Below, in pieces: positions 10,196-20,470 of a stretch of DNA of 64,000 nt. Source of the DNA: Liquidambar formosana (taxonomy: Eukaryota > Streptophyta > Magnoliopsida > Saxifragales > Altingiaceae); NCBI GenBank assembly GCA_039720395.1, contig CM077829.1, positions 23,019,955 to 23,083,954 on the forward strand. The letters are read 5' to 3'. The position numbers and the translations under genes were made by a program. The notes under the pieces are model-generated. The model ran no database searches, had not been told where the DNA came from, and saw only the letters and a program-made list of their open reading frames with translations. Positions within the stretch are counted from its first letter, which is position 1. Every line of letters begins with the position of its first letter.

Positions 10196-10370
10196 GTTCC
10201 TTAGTTAGAAGTCTTTCCTGCTTTCAATAAAGTGTGTCCGCCTATCCCATTTTGTGGAGATAGGAGTCGTTTCATAGTTGTGGCACCAAATTTTGGTTTC
10301 CTTTTCAAGTTTGTGTCTTTTTGTTTGTTCCTTTAATGAAGTGTGTTTCTTTTATATATTTTGCTTGCAG
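10192..10370 (+). other. Candidate gag-pro/pol intron of element A
   Basis: The donor CTT|GTAGGT overlaps the gag TAG stop; the acceptor is TTTTGCTTGCAG| after a T-rich tract. Removing these 179 bases gives AGC TT + T GTT TCC, and the frame runs through TTTCTCTCTTCT into the pol ATG at 10390. The same arrangement, with the same phase, holds in element E (61290-61454) and in C (28893-28724, donor changed to GC). Ogre elements are known to carry an intron between gag-pro and pol, and its partial splicing sets the Gag:Pol ratio; that this is the same device is inference. Confidence 0.6.
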
Positions 10371-10389
10371 TGTTTCCTTTCTCTCTTCT

Positions 10390-11566
10390 ATGGATATTTA
10401 TGGCATGGATATAGATCCTAGGAATGACGTCACCCCCGGAGCTCGTCGAGCGAAGGAAAAGGGGTGTCACCGAACCTAACATGGATGAATTGGAATCAAT
10501 CAATTTAGGGACAAATGAATTGCCAAAGATAATTAAAATTGGGATAACCCTTTCACCACTTGAAAAAGAAAAGCTGATAGCCCTCCTAAAGGCCAACATA
10601 ACGGCCTTTGCATGGTCTTATGAAGACATGCCTGGCATAGATCCAGACATTGTGCAGCACTTCATCCCCACCAATCCCCTTAAAAAGCCGGTAAAGCAAA
10701 AATTGAGAAGATTGAAACCCGAGTGGGCATTGAAGGTAAAGGAGGAAGTAACCAAACAACTCGATGCGGGGTTCCTACAGGTTGTGGAGTATCTCGAGTG
10801 GTTATCCAATATAGTTCCCGTGCCTAAAAAGGATGGAAAAGTGAGGATGTGTGTGGATTTTCGAGATCTTAATGCAGCAAGCCCTAAGGATGATTTCCTT
10901 TTGCCCCACATTGATGTATTGGTAGATAGTACTGTAGGACATGCACTCCTCTCTTTCATGGATGGGTTTTCCGGATACAATCAGATAAAGATGGCGCCGC
11001 AAGATATGGAGAAAACGGCCTTTATCACACAGTGGGGAACATATTATTACAAAGTGATGCCGTTCGGTTTGAGAAATGCCGGGGCTACCTATCAGAGAGC
11101 TGCTACAACATTGCTGCATGACATGATCCATAAGGAGGTGGAAGTATATGTGGACGACATGATCGTGAAGTCCGTGGATCGAGAAGGACACTTTATGGCA
11201 CTGGAAAGGTTCCTGGACCGAGCAAAGAAGTACAACTTGCGGTTGAATCCTCAGAAATGCGCTTTTGGTGTCACTGCAGGTAAGCTATTAGGATTCATGA
11301 TTACTCAGAGAGGAATCGAGGTTGATCCGGGAAAAATCAAGGCTATTGTAGAAATAGAGCCGCCTAACACAGAAAAGCAGATTCGGGGGTTTTTGGGGAG
11401 AATTCAGTACATAAGCAGGTTCATTGCTAATTTGACTATGGTATGCGAGCCGATTTTCAAGTTACTTAAGAAGGGGGTACCGAAGGTATGGAATGAAGAA
11501 TGTCAAGAAGCCTTTGAGACTATTAAAAGGTATTTGAGTAATCCACCAATTCTAGTTCCCCCGTGA
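10390..11566 (+). pseudogene. pol: pol part 1, element A: reverse transcriptase
   Basis: Reverse transcriptase of the element. ATG 10390 begins MDIYGMDIDPRNDV, as in C and E. An inserted base at about 10433 breaks the frame; the rest is open from 10424. Ty3-type RT motifs are complete: NIVPVPKKDGKVRMCVDFRD, LLSFMDGFSGYNQIKM, YYYKVMPFGLRNAGATYQ and the catalytic YVDDM near 11148-11162, then LGFMITQRGIEVDPGK. The frame ends at TGA 11564-11566, where C has an Arg codon; a C-to-T change of CGA is the simplest explanation. Confidence 0.85.
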
Positions 11567-11919
11567 CAAGGTGAACCGTTATTGTTATACTTGACGGTCA
11601 CTGAAACCGCGACGGGAGCTATGCTAGCTCAGTGCCTTGAGGGGTCAAAAAAGGAGAATGCCATTTACTATCTAAGCAAGAAGATGACAGATTATGAGGT
11701 GAAGTACAATGCCATAGAAAAGGCTTGTGTGGCTTTGGTATGGGCAACTCAGAAACTCCGTCACTACATGATGTCGTATGAGGTTTTCTTGATAAGCCGA
11801 ATGGACCCACTGAAGTACCTGATAGAAAGGCCGGTCTTGTCCTACAGAACTGCTCGTTGGTCGATTCTTCTCAATGAATTTGACATAAAGTATGTAACAC
11901 AGAAGTCAGTAAAGGAAGT
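11567..11919 (+). pseudogene. pol: pol part 2, element A: gypsy-type RNase H
   Basis: Continues RT in the same frame after the premature TGA. It encodes the RNase H-like domain that normally follows gypsy RT (LLLYLTVTETATGAMLAQ, YYLSKKMTDYE, YNAIEKACVALVWA, LIERPVLSYRTARW). One base is missing near 11917 compared with element C (KSVKE then VIADYLASC), shifting the following domain into another frame. In Tat elements this first RNase H is often reported as degenerate and backed up by the second one. Confidence 0.8.
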
Positions 11920-13748
11920 GTCATTGCAGATTACTTGGCTAGCTGCCCTGTGGCGTCATCAGAACAATTTAATGATCAATTCCCCGATGAGGATGTCCTG
12001 GAGATTGGAAGGAAGAGTTGGAAGTATACTTTGATGGAGCTGCAAATAAGAGAGGGTATGGGATAGGAGTCCTATTGGTTTCACCTGAAGAAGCATTTAC
12101 ACCCTTGGCAGTTAAGCTAGGGTTTGAAGCAACCAACAACATTGCTGAGTATGAAGCCTGCATCCTCGCATTGGAAGCTGCACTAGAATTGGGGATCAAA
12201 GAGTTAGAGGTTTTCGGAGATTCAGCACTGATTATCTGCCAGATAAAGGGAGAGTGGAAGACTCGTGATGAGAAGCTGCTACCGTATCATGCCTACTTAG
12301 AAGCCTTGACTAAAGAATTTGTGGAAATAGAGTTCAATTATTTGTCAAGAAATAAGAACCAATTTGCTGATGCTTTGGCAACTCTAGCTTCTATGGTGGA
12401 AATCCCGGATGGTGGGAATGTAAAACCGTTGGTGATAGAATGTAGAGAAAAACCTGTGTATTGCTGCTCTATTCGAGAAGGAGAAGTGAAAGATGGCCAT
12501 CCTTGGTACTATGACATCATGAAATTCATTGAAGAAAGGGAGTATCCTGAAGGAGCAACCCGCGTTGATAGGAGAACACTGAGGAGACTAGCAAGTCACT
12601 ATGTTTTGTGTGGAGGAAAGCTATACCGAAGGTCATACGATGGGGTCCATCTGTTGTGTGTCACTGAGGAAGAAGCCGAACGTCTTGTTAGTGAAATCCA
12701 TGAAGGAGTTGGAGCACCGCACATGAATGGTTATATGCTAGCTAAGAAGATCATGAGGTTGGGTTACTATTGGTCTACAATGGAGAGAGATTGCCATGCA
12801 CATGTTAAGAAGTGTCACAAATGTCAAGTCTTTGCTAATGGACAACACTTGCCTTCCATGCCTTTGACAAGCATGTCGTCGCCTTGGCCGTTTGCAGTGT
12901 GGGGAATAGATATAATTGGGCAGATTAAGCCGAAAGCCTCCAATGGGCATGAGTACATCTTGGTAGCTATCGATTACTTCACTAAGTGGGTAGAGGCAGC
13001 ATCTTTCAAGACCTTGAATGCCAAGAAGGTAGCACAGTTCATACAGCTCAACATCATCTACAGGTATGGGGTACCCCATGAGATCATTTCAGACAATGGT
13101 CAGCACTTTCAGAAAGAAACCAAGGAGCTTTTGCAGAAATACAACATAGTGCACCATTTATCCTCCCCTTATCGCCCGCAGACTAATGGAGCAGTGGAGG
13201 CCGCCAACAAGAATGTTAAGAAGATATTACAGAAAACAGCTGACACCTACACTGATTGGCATGAGAAGTTGCCATTAGCCTTATGGGGCTATAGAACATC
13301 TGTGAGATCGTCAATAGGGGCTACCCCTTATTCCTTGGTGTATGGGATGGAGGCTGTTTTGCCTATTGAGTTGGAGGTACCGTCATTACGGGTTGCTATG
13401 GAGAGTCAGATAGCAGAAGCAGATTGGGTTAAGAACCGTTATGATGAGCTGGCATTGCTCGATGAAAGGCGATTGAGGGCCTTGTATCATGTGCAGGGAT
13501 ATCAGCGAAGGGTTGCGAGAGTATTCAACAAGCATGTCAGAGACCGAGGTTTGAAGACAGGGGATTTGGTGTTGAAAGAAATCAGGGCTCCAATTTTTGA
13601 TCCACGAGGGAAGTTCAAGCCAAGTTGGGGTGGCCCGTATGTCATTAAAGAAATATTGCCAGCAGGGGCTGTTCGCCTCATGGATATAGATGGAATTGAG
13701 TTCGCTCGCCCTACCAATTTGGATCAATTGAAGAAGTATTATGTGTAA
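11920..13748 (+). pseudogene. pol: pol part 3, element A: second RNase H and integrase
   Basis: Open without a break from 12018 (and back to the frameshift) to TAA 13748. The first domain is a complete type-I RNase H of the archaeal-like group, with acidic residues in VYFDGAA, NNIAEYEA, VFGDSALI and NQFADALATL. Then comes integrase: an HHCC zinc finger (EIHEG ... PHMNGY, CHAHVKKCHKCQ), the DDE core (WGIDIIGQ, IISDNGQHF, NGAVEAANK) and a C-terminal region with GDLVLKEIRAP and KPSWGGPYVIKEI. All catalytic residues are present, so this segment looks functional apart from being out of frame with RT. The RT-RH-aRH-INT order is the Tat signature. Confidence 0.85.
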
Positions 13749-14103
13749 GGCCTGCTAGGTTGAAAACCCATCAGGGCGGCTTAGGCAAAAGTTAAGGCAT
13801 TTGAACTACGAGGGCCTGATTCCCCATTCCTGAAAAGAAAAAAAAAAAAGAGAAAAGAAAAAAAAAGGAAAAAAGAGAAGAAAAAGAAAAGAAAAATTGA
13901 AAAAAAAAATTGAAAAAAGGATGGGGATACGTAGGCAGCCCATAAAGTTACCTTGGGTGCGGTCCAAACAACACCACAACAAAAAATCTCAAAATCAAAT
14001 TATTATTGGCAATTCATTTAGAACTAATTAATTGACATAGCAATTTATTGGTGTTAGACAAAAGAACTATTGACATGCCATAGATATCCTATTTCTAAGG
14101 TCT
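13749..14103. other. Intergenic spacer between pol and the antisense module
   Basis: About 85 bp of A/G-only low-complexity sequence (13836-13920) lies here, then GGATACGTAGGCAGCCC and AT-rich DNA. The plus-strand pol and the minus-strand DUF7745 ORF converge on this spacer, so it may hold their 3' ends; no clear poly(A) signal was picked out. Confidence 0.5.
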
Positions 14104-15390
14104 TCAAGTCTTTTTGTTCTTCTTCAGAGTCTCCTGGTTTGCTTTCTGTTCCTTTCTTTCAAGTCTTCGCTTCTTTCGCAAGTCATGAGCATGTGCTGCT
14201 TCCGCTGCTTCCAGGATGTCTTCCCTGCAAAATCCAAGTCTTGTGTCCTTGATAAGGTCATAAATCCTTTCCCTGCGAATGGTTTCTCTTTCACCCAAGC
14301 TAGTCTTCAACCATGTCTTGTATTCAGGGCTCATGACATAAGGCCCATCAGTGTTTTCAACTCGAGTCAGTTTCAGTTGGTCAGTCCATCTAGTCTTGGC
14401 CCACTTAACCATTGTGGGGCCCACAGGTTCGACAGAATGATCAAATACCACAGAAGTAGGTATGGTTTGCATGGCACCCAGTTGACGAAGGATTCTTGAA
14501 GTCCAATAGAAGGAAGTTGATCTCAACCCTATAAGCTTGACCATAGCACACCCAGAAGATCGAAGAAGAATTTGTTCCTTGCATCCCCATATAAAGACAA
14601 ACCAGTTAATGTTTCGCCATGAGAGTGTGTGAAAGTAGCCCAACCATTCCCTCAAAGAAAATTGACCAGGGAGTTCAACTCGACGGCAACAATAATGTTG
14701 GGGTTTGTATGGATTAATGGTGGCAGGAGATAAGAAGTTAAGCCTTTCAAGAAGCCACATCTGCAGTAGAATGGGGCTCCCTCCTAATGGGGCTTGTGGG
14801 TTATCATGAACTTTGTCTAAACTGTTGAGGGTTTCAGCTAGCACCATGGGAATCAGGTTGTTGTGTTCAAGAAGAAAAGGAATCAGTTCACAAATTTGAA
14901 TAGGGACATAGAGAGTCCCCGTGGAGATAAGGAAGCGACCAACCAAGCAGAAAACAAGAGCATGTTGAGTAGGAAGGTTGAAATTCAAGGTACCTTTGCT
15001 GTCATGGGCCAAGAAGGAAGTTGCTATTTCCATAAGGTTCACCATGTGATCCTTCACAAATATGGAGGCCTCTTGTTGAGAAATCCCAAGGAAGTTGGAG
15101 AAGGAAATCAGGTAACTTGAGCGAGGAGTAGGGAGGATGAAAGGTCCCACAGGTGAAACTCCATACAAGGCGCAGAATTCCTCCATTGTTGGGCATAGTT
15201 CTTCATAGTTGAAGCGGAATACATGAAGTTGGGGATCCCAAAAATATGTAGCAGCAGTAAGAAGAGTGGTTTCAAGCTTCACATGCATCAAAGAAAACAA
15301 TGGATCCAAGCAGTAGCGCTTGAACTCCTTCCTTGCCTCCACACTCATAACCTTCAGAAAATCACTCAAGAGCTTGTCTAGGGCTTCCAT
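14104..15390 (-). CDS. Antisense DUF7745-like protein inside element A
   Basis: An uninterrupted 428-codon frame opposite to gag-pol. The N-terminal half has words I associate with the plant DUF7745 family, which is abundant in transposon-linked genes: LTAATYFWDPQLHVFRF followed by ELCPTMEEFCALYG near residues 45-78. Further on are WLGYFHTL, WFVFIWGCKEQILL and YWTSRILRQLGA. The C-terminal 60 residues are strongly charged (RKKRRLERKEQ ... KKNKK), suggesting a nuclear or nucleic-acid-binding tail. No catalytic motif is recognised. ATG 15390 is 50 bp downstream of a TATA box and 144 bp downstream of the 80-bp palindrome. Being fully open in an element whose pol is broken, it may be under constraint or just recent. 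Family call from memory. Confidence 0.7.
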   Translation of the reverse strand: MEALDKLLSDFLKVMSVEARKEFKRYCLDPLFSLMHVKLETTLLTAATYFWDPQLHVFRFNYEELCPTMEEFCALYGVSPVGPFILPTPRSSYLISFSNFLGISQQEASIFVKDHMVNLMEIATSFLAHDSKGTLNFNLPTQHALVFCLVGRFLISTGTLYVPIQICELIPFLLEHNNLIPMVLAETLNSLDKVHDNPQAPLGGSPILLQMWLLERLNFLSPATINPYKPQHYCCRRVELPGQFSLREWLGYFHTLSWRNINWFVFIWGCKEQILLRSSGCAMVKLIGLRSTSFYWTSRILRQLGAMQTIPTSVVFDHSVEPVGPTMVKWAKTRWTDQLKLTRVENTDGPYVMSPEYKTWLKTSLGERETIRRERIYDLIKDTRLGFCREDILEAAEAAHAHDLRKKRRLERKEQKANQETLKKNKKT

Positions 15391-15439
15391 AACTTTCTCT
15401 CAATGAATGTTAGTAGGGTTTGAGACCCCTTGGATGTGC

Positions 15440-15446
15440 TTTTATA
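15440..15446 (-). promoter_or_regulatory. TATA box of the antisense DUF7745-like gene
   Basis: The minus strand reads TTTCCTATAAAAGCACATCC, 50 bp before the ATG. It would give a very short 5' UTR. The palindrome at 15534-15613 lies about 88 bp further upstream. Confidence 0.6.
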
Positions 15447-15533
15447 GGAAAAAATTCGGAAATCCGTGTTTTGGAAGGTGGAATCCCGTCAAAATAGGAA
15501 GTTTCCTAAAATCAGGCGAAACACCGCTTCGGG

Positions 15534-15613
15534 CTCGGGTGACCACCCAGGCCTGGGCGGCTAGCCGCCTGGGCCCAGGCGGCTAGCCGCCCAGCCCCAG
15601 GTGGTCACCCGAG
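15534..15613. repeat. 80-bp compound palindrome upstream of the DUF7745-like gene
   Basis: Same length and word order as the LTR copies, with both inner words intact (GCGGCTAGCCGC twice, 22 bp apart) and perfect CTCGGGTGACCACC / GGTGGTCACCCGAG arms. It sits between the 3' end of the PMD gene and the DUF7745 promoter. It reads in the same plus-strand orientation as the LTR copy although the gene runs the other way. Confidence 0.9.
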
Positions 15614-15866
15614 GCCGCCACTTTGTTTCACCCATTTTTGCCTTGTTATGCCTTCGTTTGGCCCTTTTGTGATGTTTTGACTTTTTGTGCTTGATTTAAG
15701 CCCATTTTTCACTCAATACAAGATCATATCATTGCAATAAAGTTCGAACATAGATTCATCAAGTATCCATAATAAAGGTTCAAGGTTGGGAATTGAAATT
15801 CCTAATTAGTACATAACAAGATAGATAGAAAGATTCCAAACATTCCTAACAAGAAGTGAGTGAAAC

Positions 15867-18529
15867 TCAATGATTTCCCGTGGGCCTTCTCTTTCGACTT
15901 GGCCTAGCTCCATCATGTCCTGAACGAGGTGCTCTAGAAGGGGGCATATCCTGTGGTGGATTAGACGATGATGCCTGTTGCAAACAAAGATAATGAGTTA
16001 GGAGGGTAATGGTGCCAATCCTAGTTGAAAGCTAATAAGATGATCACTCACTTGGGGATTTAAGCGTGCTTCTAGAACTGAGTTCTCTAAACTCATTCGC
16101 ACAAGATCCCTCCTCAATCCTTCATTGAGTTCAATGCATTCCTGGGCATACTCCCGTGGAACCTAGGAAAGTATAAACATGGTTAACAATAATGAAAGAA
16201 TCCAATTTCAAGAAGATAAGAGTTTAGAACTCACATTCTCATAATATGGATTCGATCTTGGGATATTCATCGAATGGTGGATGGGTAATGTCAGTCTTCA
16301 CAAATTTTGTCCCACTGCACAAGTTCACATACCAATTTAGTTGTGGGAGGGGTGGAGGTTGATTTCCTTCAAGGTCCTCATCCTCGTCATTGTAAGTCAT
16401 CCCAGTGGCAAGATCCAACTGTGGAGCTGTGTCCCCTTGCCCGTCGGCCCTGAAATTCAAATACTTGTCAAATGGAGTCTTTCTTATATCTTAAAAGAGT
16501 TAACAGTGTGGGGAGCTCACCCCTTGAGGTGGGAGACCAGTGACCCTAGGATTCATCAGATATTGTCGACAGAAGGCAGTGTATTCTATGCGAGGGGAGG
16601 TGAATCCCTCAGCATCCCAACCCCTCAGAGCTTCTTCTAGTTCATCCCCCACTAGGTGGCTAGTGTGCCTCATGTTCTCTGGTGGCATAGGAAGGTGTCA
16701 CAGCTGCATTCATATTTCCATGGACTTGTCTCAGGACTCGTTCCCCAAGATACCAGCATCTACCTGTGGGGCCTTCAAAGAGGACCCTTTTGCTTGTCAA
16801 CTCCAAACAAGAGGAGTACTTCTCGGGAAGCCTATGCTCCCACAGCCTCCATGGATTCCCATTCCACCTGTTGAGTTTGAAATGAGAAATGAAAAAGAAA
16901 GATAAAAAAAGATAAAGAGAAAGAAAGATTTACCATATCAGCAGTCAAGCTAGGCAAGATATGCCCTTGCATGGGCATAATCGTGTCGATTGGAGGCTCT
17001 TGTAGCCAAGCAAGATGGAGCATAATTCTGAAGGATGGGCCATGACATGGCATCACTAGCAAGAGTTGGGCGACACATGTTCAGGTACTCGTAGTACCAT
17101 ATCTGTGGAAAATCAAAGAAAAATAGAAGAAATCATGTATGTGTTAAGTTTCGGGAAATAATAGAGAATTGAATGTTCTTTGTTACCTCCCAAACGAAAG
17201 GAAGTCCCCCAAAGTTCTTTGCAACTCCTCGGGACATGTCAGTCATGGAGCGATACATGTTTGCGAAAGCAGCTCCACCCCAATTGTATCTCCCAATTTT
17301 GTTCACATCTTCCATGCTAGCTAGCAACTCAAGTCGAGCCATGTCATTGGTGCCCGCAAAGAAGGTGCATGAAATCATGTAGAGCAAGAAAGCTCTCACA
17401 ATGTATTTGGGATCCGTCCCCTCACTCTCTTCTTCAGTGGCAAAGGTGTTGTAGAGCCAAGTACGGCGCACACCTTTTGGGCTTAGTTCCGCTTCAACCC
17501 CGAGTAGAGCTACTATGTAGTTCTGGTCCATGTTGGCTTGTTCGTAGTATTCCAAGCGCTTGCCTTTCAAGCTCAACCCAGTTATCATGGTGAAATCCTT
17601 AGGAGTCATGGTCATCTCCCCGAAGCTAAAATGGAAAGTGTTGGTGGTGTCCCACCATAGCTCTGTCAAGGCAAACAATGCTTGCCTATCCCATTGCTCG
17701 TTCCATAGAGCATCTAGGAAAGGCCCAAAACCCGCCTTCTTTACTATCTTGCGAGCACGTGGTTGGGCATGTTCCATATATCTCCACCATGAGATGAGCC
17801 CCTTTATTGATGTCCTTGTACGGAGACTTTGGAAGTCGGGCTATGTCAAAAGATTGTGTATTGAGTTAGCATTGAAAACATAGAGATATTGGGCATACAT
17901 TGATAATTGATTTCAAGTGGTTTTCCAAAAGTTTTAAAATTTGGGTTTTGATTCATGAAATGAATTAGAAATGAATGCCCATGACTTTGTGTATTCAAAT
18001 TCATTGATTTTGTAAGGATTGAACATGGTTTTGCCTTTCGGGCATTTTATCGAACACTTGGTGTGTGACTTGTTTTCAAGCATTGAAATGAAAGATTTTT
18101 GTATATCAAATCCTTGCCAAAACCATATGACTTGGTTCTACAATGCAAACCAATTGATTTTTCAAGAATTGAACATGTTTTTGTCTCTTTGGCATTTTAT
18201 CAAACACTTGGTGGGCATCTTTTCTCAAGCATTGGGAAACAAGCTTTTTACACATTCAATCCTTGCCAAATCAATGAACTTGGCTTAACAATGATAAAAA
18301 CAATCAAAAGAAGACCATGGGAATGCATTTTATCCAATAGAAATCAAGATTTCATGATAAACATGTTAAGTTCGGAAGAACTAACCTCATGTTGGGAATG
18401 GAGGTAGGAGAGATGCTTCTTAGGTTCAAGCAACACCTTGTCTTGGGATGCATCATAGATTGGTGCCTTGTATGTATTCTTGATCACATAATATGGATAC
18501 TTGATGTTGGAATCATTGCTAGAAGCCAT
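15867..18529 (-). pseudogene. Antisense plant mobile domain (PMD) gene, seven exons, inside element A
   Basis: Exons inferred from GT/AG sites and protein sense: 18386-18529 (48 codons, MASSNDSN ... LHSQHE), 17187-17840, 16935-17102, 16521-16867, 16235-16449, 16052-16162, 15867-15974. Exon 2 gives 218 codons typical of the PMD (MAIN/MAIL1-like, aminotransferase-like) domain: SIKGLISWWRYMEHA, WWDTTNTFHFSFGEMTMTPK, ITGLSLKGKRLEYY. Exon 4 contains NPWRLWEHRLPEKY and GRCWYLGERVLRQVHG. Exon 6 could form a short coiled coil (ECIELNEGLRRDLVRMSLEN); exon 7 ends in basic PSRKRRPTGNH. Exons 3 and 4 need frame changes to keep these matches, and exon 3 has an in-phase TAG, so this copy is probably broken. 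Arabidopsis MAIN and MAIL1 act in silencing and meristem maintenance; a role for this copy is unknown. The ATG at 18529 is chosen because element B's homologous exon starts there. Confidence 0.72.
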
Positions 18530-18791
18530 TGTTGGTGGTTGAGCTTGTATGTGAGAAAAATGGGTTTGATAAGAAAGATGATGAATGTGATCTTGCAACT
18601 TGATGATTGATGCTTGTTTTTGTTGTTGAATGACTTGTTCTTGATGCTATTTCATGCACACAACTTGAATTGCAAGTGAAACTTTGATTGAGAATATGTA
18701 TGTGAGAATTTGGAGAAGGATGGAGTGAGTTCTAGAGAGAGAAGCTCTCTATTTTCGAGCTTGGAGGCTTGAATGCACAAATGGGGAGTCA

Positions 18792-18807
18792 AGGGTTTAA
18801 AAACCCT
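18792..18807 (-). promoter_or_regulatory. TATA-like site of the antisense PMD gene
   Basis: The minus strand reads AGGGTTTTTAAACCCT, itself a near-palindrome, 263 bp upstream of the ATG. Element B has GGGTTTTTAAATACCC in the equivalent place (21670-21685). The 80-bp palindrome starts about 20 bp further upstream in both. Confidence 0.45.
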
Positions 18808-18826
18808 CAAACTGGGCAGCACCAGC

Positions 18827-18903
18827 CTCGGGTAACCGCCCAGCATGGGGCGGCAAGCTGCCTGGGCTTGGGCGGCAAGCCACCAGCAGCCAGGTGGTCA
18901 GCC
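18827..18903. repeat. Diverged compound palindrome upstream of the PMD gene
   Basis: This 77-bp version has GCGGCAAGCTGC and GCGGCAAGCCAC as inner words, CTCGGGTAACCGCC at the left and CAGGTGGTCAGCC at the right. It is less perfect than the LTR copies but keeps the layout and the promoter-upstream position. Confidence 0.75.
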
Positions 18904-19319
18904 TCCCTTGCTCGCTCCGTTGCGCTCGTTTGGCCTTTGCTCGCCTATTCGCGCTTTTGAACCCTCTTTGAGATGAAATCTCAAGCTTGTTTTGAGTTGA
19001 AAAATGAGTGAATATCTTGACATTGTTTGACATGAAATGATTTGAAAAGGATTGCATTGATAGCCCTTATAAGGGCATGGCATGCTAGTAGGGTTGAACA
19101 ACCCTCTCTATGCATATGATTTTTGATCATTAGGGATGAATTCCCTCCTATGTCACTATGATTTGTTGTCATTTGGGATAAAGATACCTTCTCTATATGC
19201 ATGTGAATGATTGCTTTCATGAGATAATTGTGTCTCCTATATGAGTTGGTGTTTGAGTTGAGGCATGAATAGCCTCCATGTGAGATGATTTGGTGAACTT
19301 GTTGTGTATTGGTAAGTGG
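18904..19319. other. Spacer between PMD promoter and hairpin array
   Basis: AT-rich DNA without a convincing ORF. Short words such as GAGATGAAATCTC and GTCACTATGATTTGTTGTCA suggest decayed hairpins grading into the array. Confidence 0.4.
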
Positions 19320-20290
19320 AAGCTTACCTTTGTCTTGATGACTTAGTGAGAGAAAGATGAAATCTTTCTCATGATTACATGCTTACCTTGATGACTTGAA
19401 AGATGCAATCTTTCCCATGATTATGTTGACCTTGATGGTTTGATTATGAGAAGGACGCGATCTTTCTCATGCTATGTGTTCACCTTGAGAGTTTGATATG
19501 AGAAGGATGCAATCTTTCTCATGTCACATGTTTACCTTGATAACTTGAAAGATGCGATCTTTCCCAATGGTATGTGTTTACCCTGATTGAAGGTTGTGAC
19601 CTTCCTCGTACTATGTGACTACCTTAACAATTGAATGATAACCTTGATGGTTTGAATATGAGAAGGATGTATCTTTCTCATGTTTTGAGATAGCCTTGAT
19701 GGCTTCCTGTGGTATGTGTTTACCTTGATTGACTTGAGCAAGAGAAGGACGTGACCTTCCTCGTGCTATGTGATTACCTTGACAACTGAATGACAACCTT
19801 GATGGTTTGAATATGAGAAGGATGTATCTTTCTCATATTTTGAGATAGCCTTGATGGCATAGTGTTACCTCATATTATTCACCAGTTGTCACTGGTGTAA
19901 TATGGGAAGACCTTTCATCGAACGAAGTTCGATGTAAGCTATGGATACCTCGTACTATTCACCAGTTGTCACTGGCATAGTATGGGAAGACCTTTCATCG
20001 AACGAAGTTCGATGTAAGCTATGGATACCTCGTATTATTCACCAGTTGTCACTAGTGCAGTATGGGATGTGATTACCTTGATAATTGAGTAATAACCTTG
20101 ACGGTTTGAATATGAGAAGGATGTATCTTTCTCATATTTTGGGATGGCCTTGATGGCATAATGTTACCTCGTACCATTCGCCAGTTGTCACTGGCATAGA
20201 ATTGGAAGACCTTTCATCGAACGAAGTTCGATGTAAGCTGTGGATACCTCATCTTGTTCCCTAGTGAAACTGGTATACAGTATGAGAGGA
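19320..20290. repeat. Tandem hairpin array in the 3' region of element A
   Basis: Two kinds of unit. From 19350 to about 19850 (and once near 20110) there are many variants of a hairpin such as ATGAGAAGGATGCAATCTTT followed by CTCAT, whose stems change together (GAAAGAT/ATCTTTC, GAAGG/CCTTC). From 19866 to 20280 there are about five roughly 80-bp units, each containing TACTATTCACCAGTTGTCAC then TGGCATAGTA, and the hairpin CATCGAACGAAGTTCGATG. Variable tandem repeats just before the 3' LTR are known in Ogre/Tat elements; the hairpin content is what stands out. Confidence 0.85.
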
Positions 20291-20405
20291 GTTCTGTAGA
20301 ACTTATGGAGAGTACCTTTGTGCTTGTGTATGATGAATTCGAAGAATTCAATGATATGTTCACCCTCTTTTCCCCAGTGGGTCTTGATGAAATCAATTCC
20401 CCGGG

Positions 20406-20470
20406 CAAAAATGGGTTATTCTTTTGGTCATTGGCTTGCAAGTGAAACTTGCTCACCAATGAGGGGCTTC
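20406..20470 (+). promoter_or_regulatory. Conserved pre-LTR block with polypurine tract, element A
   Basis: CAAAAATGGGTTATTCTTTT, then a hairpin CAAGTGAAACTTG, then CACCAATGAGGGGCTTC directly before the 3' LTR. Element B has the same block before its LTR (23635-23697) although the arrays upstream differ completely. GAGGGGCTTC is the likely plus-strand primer tract. Confidence 0.6.
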
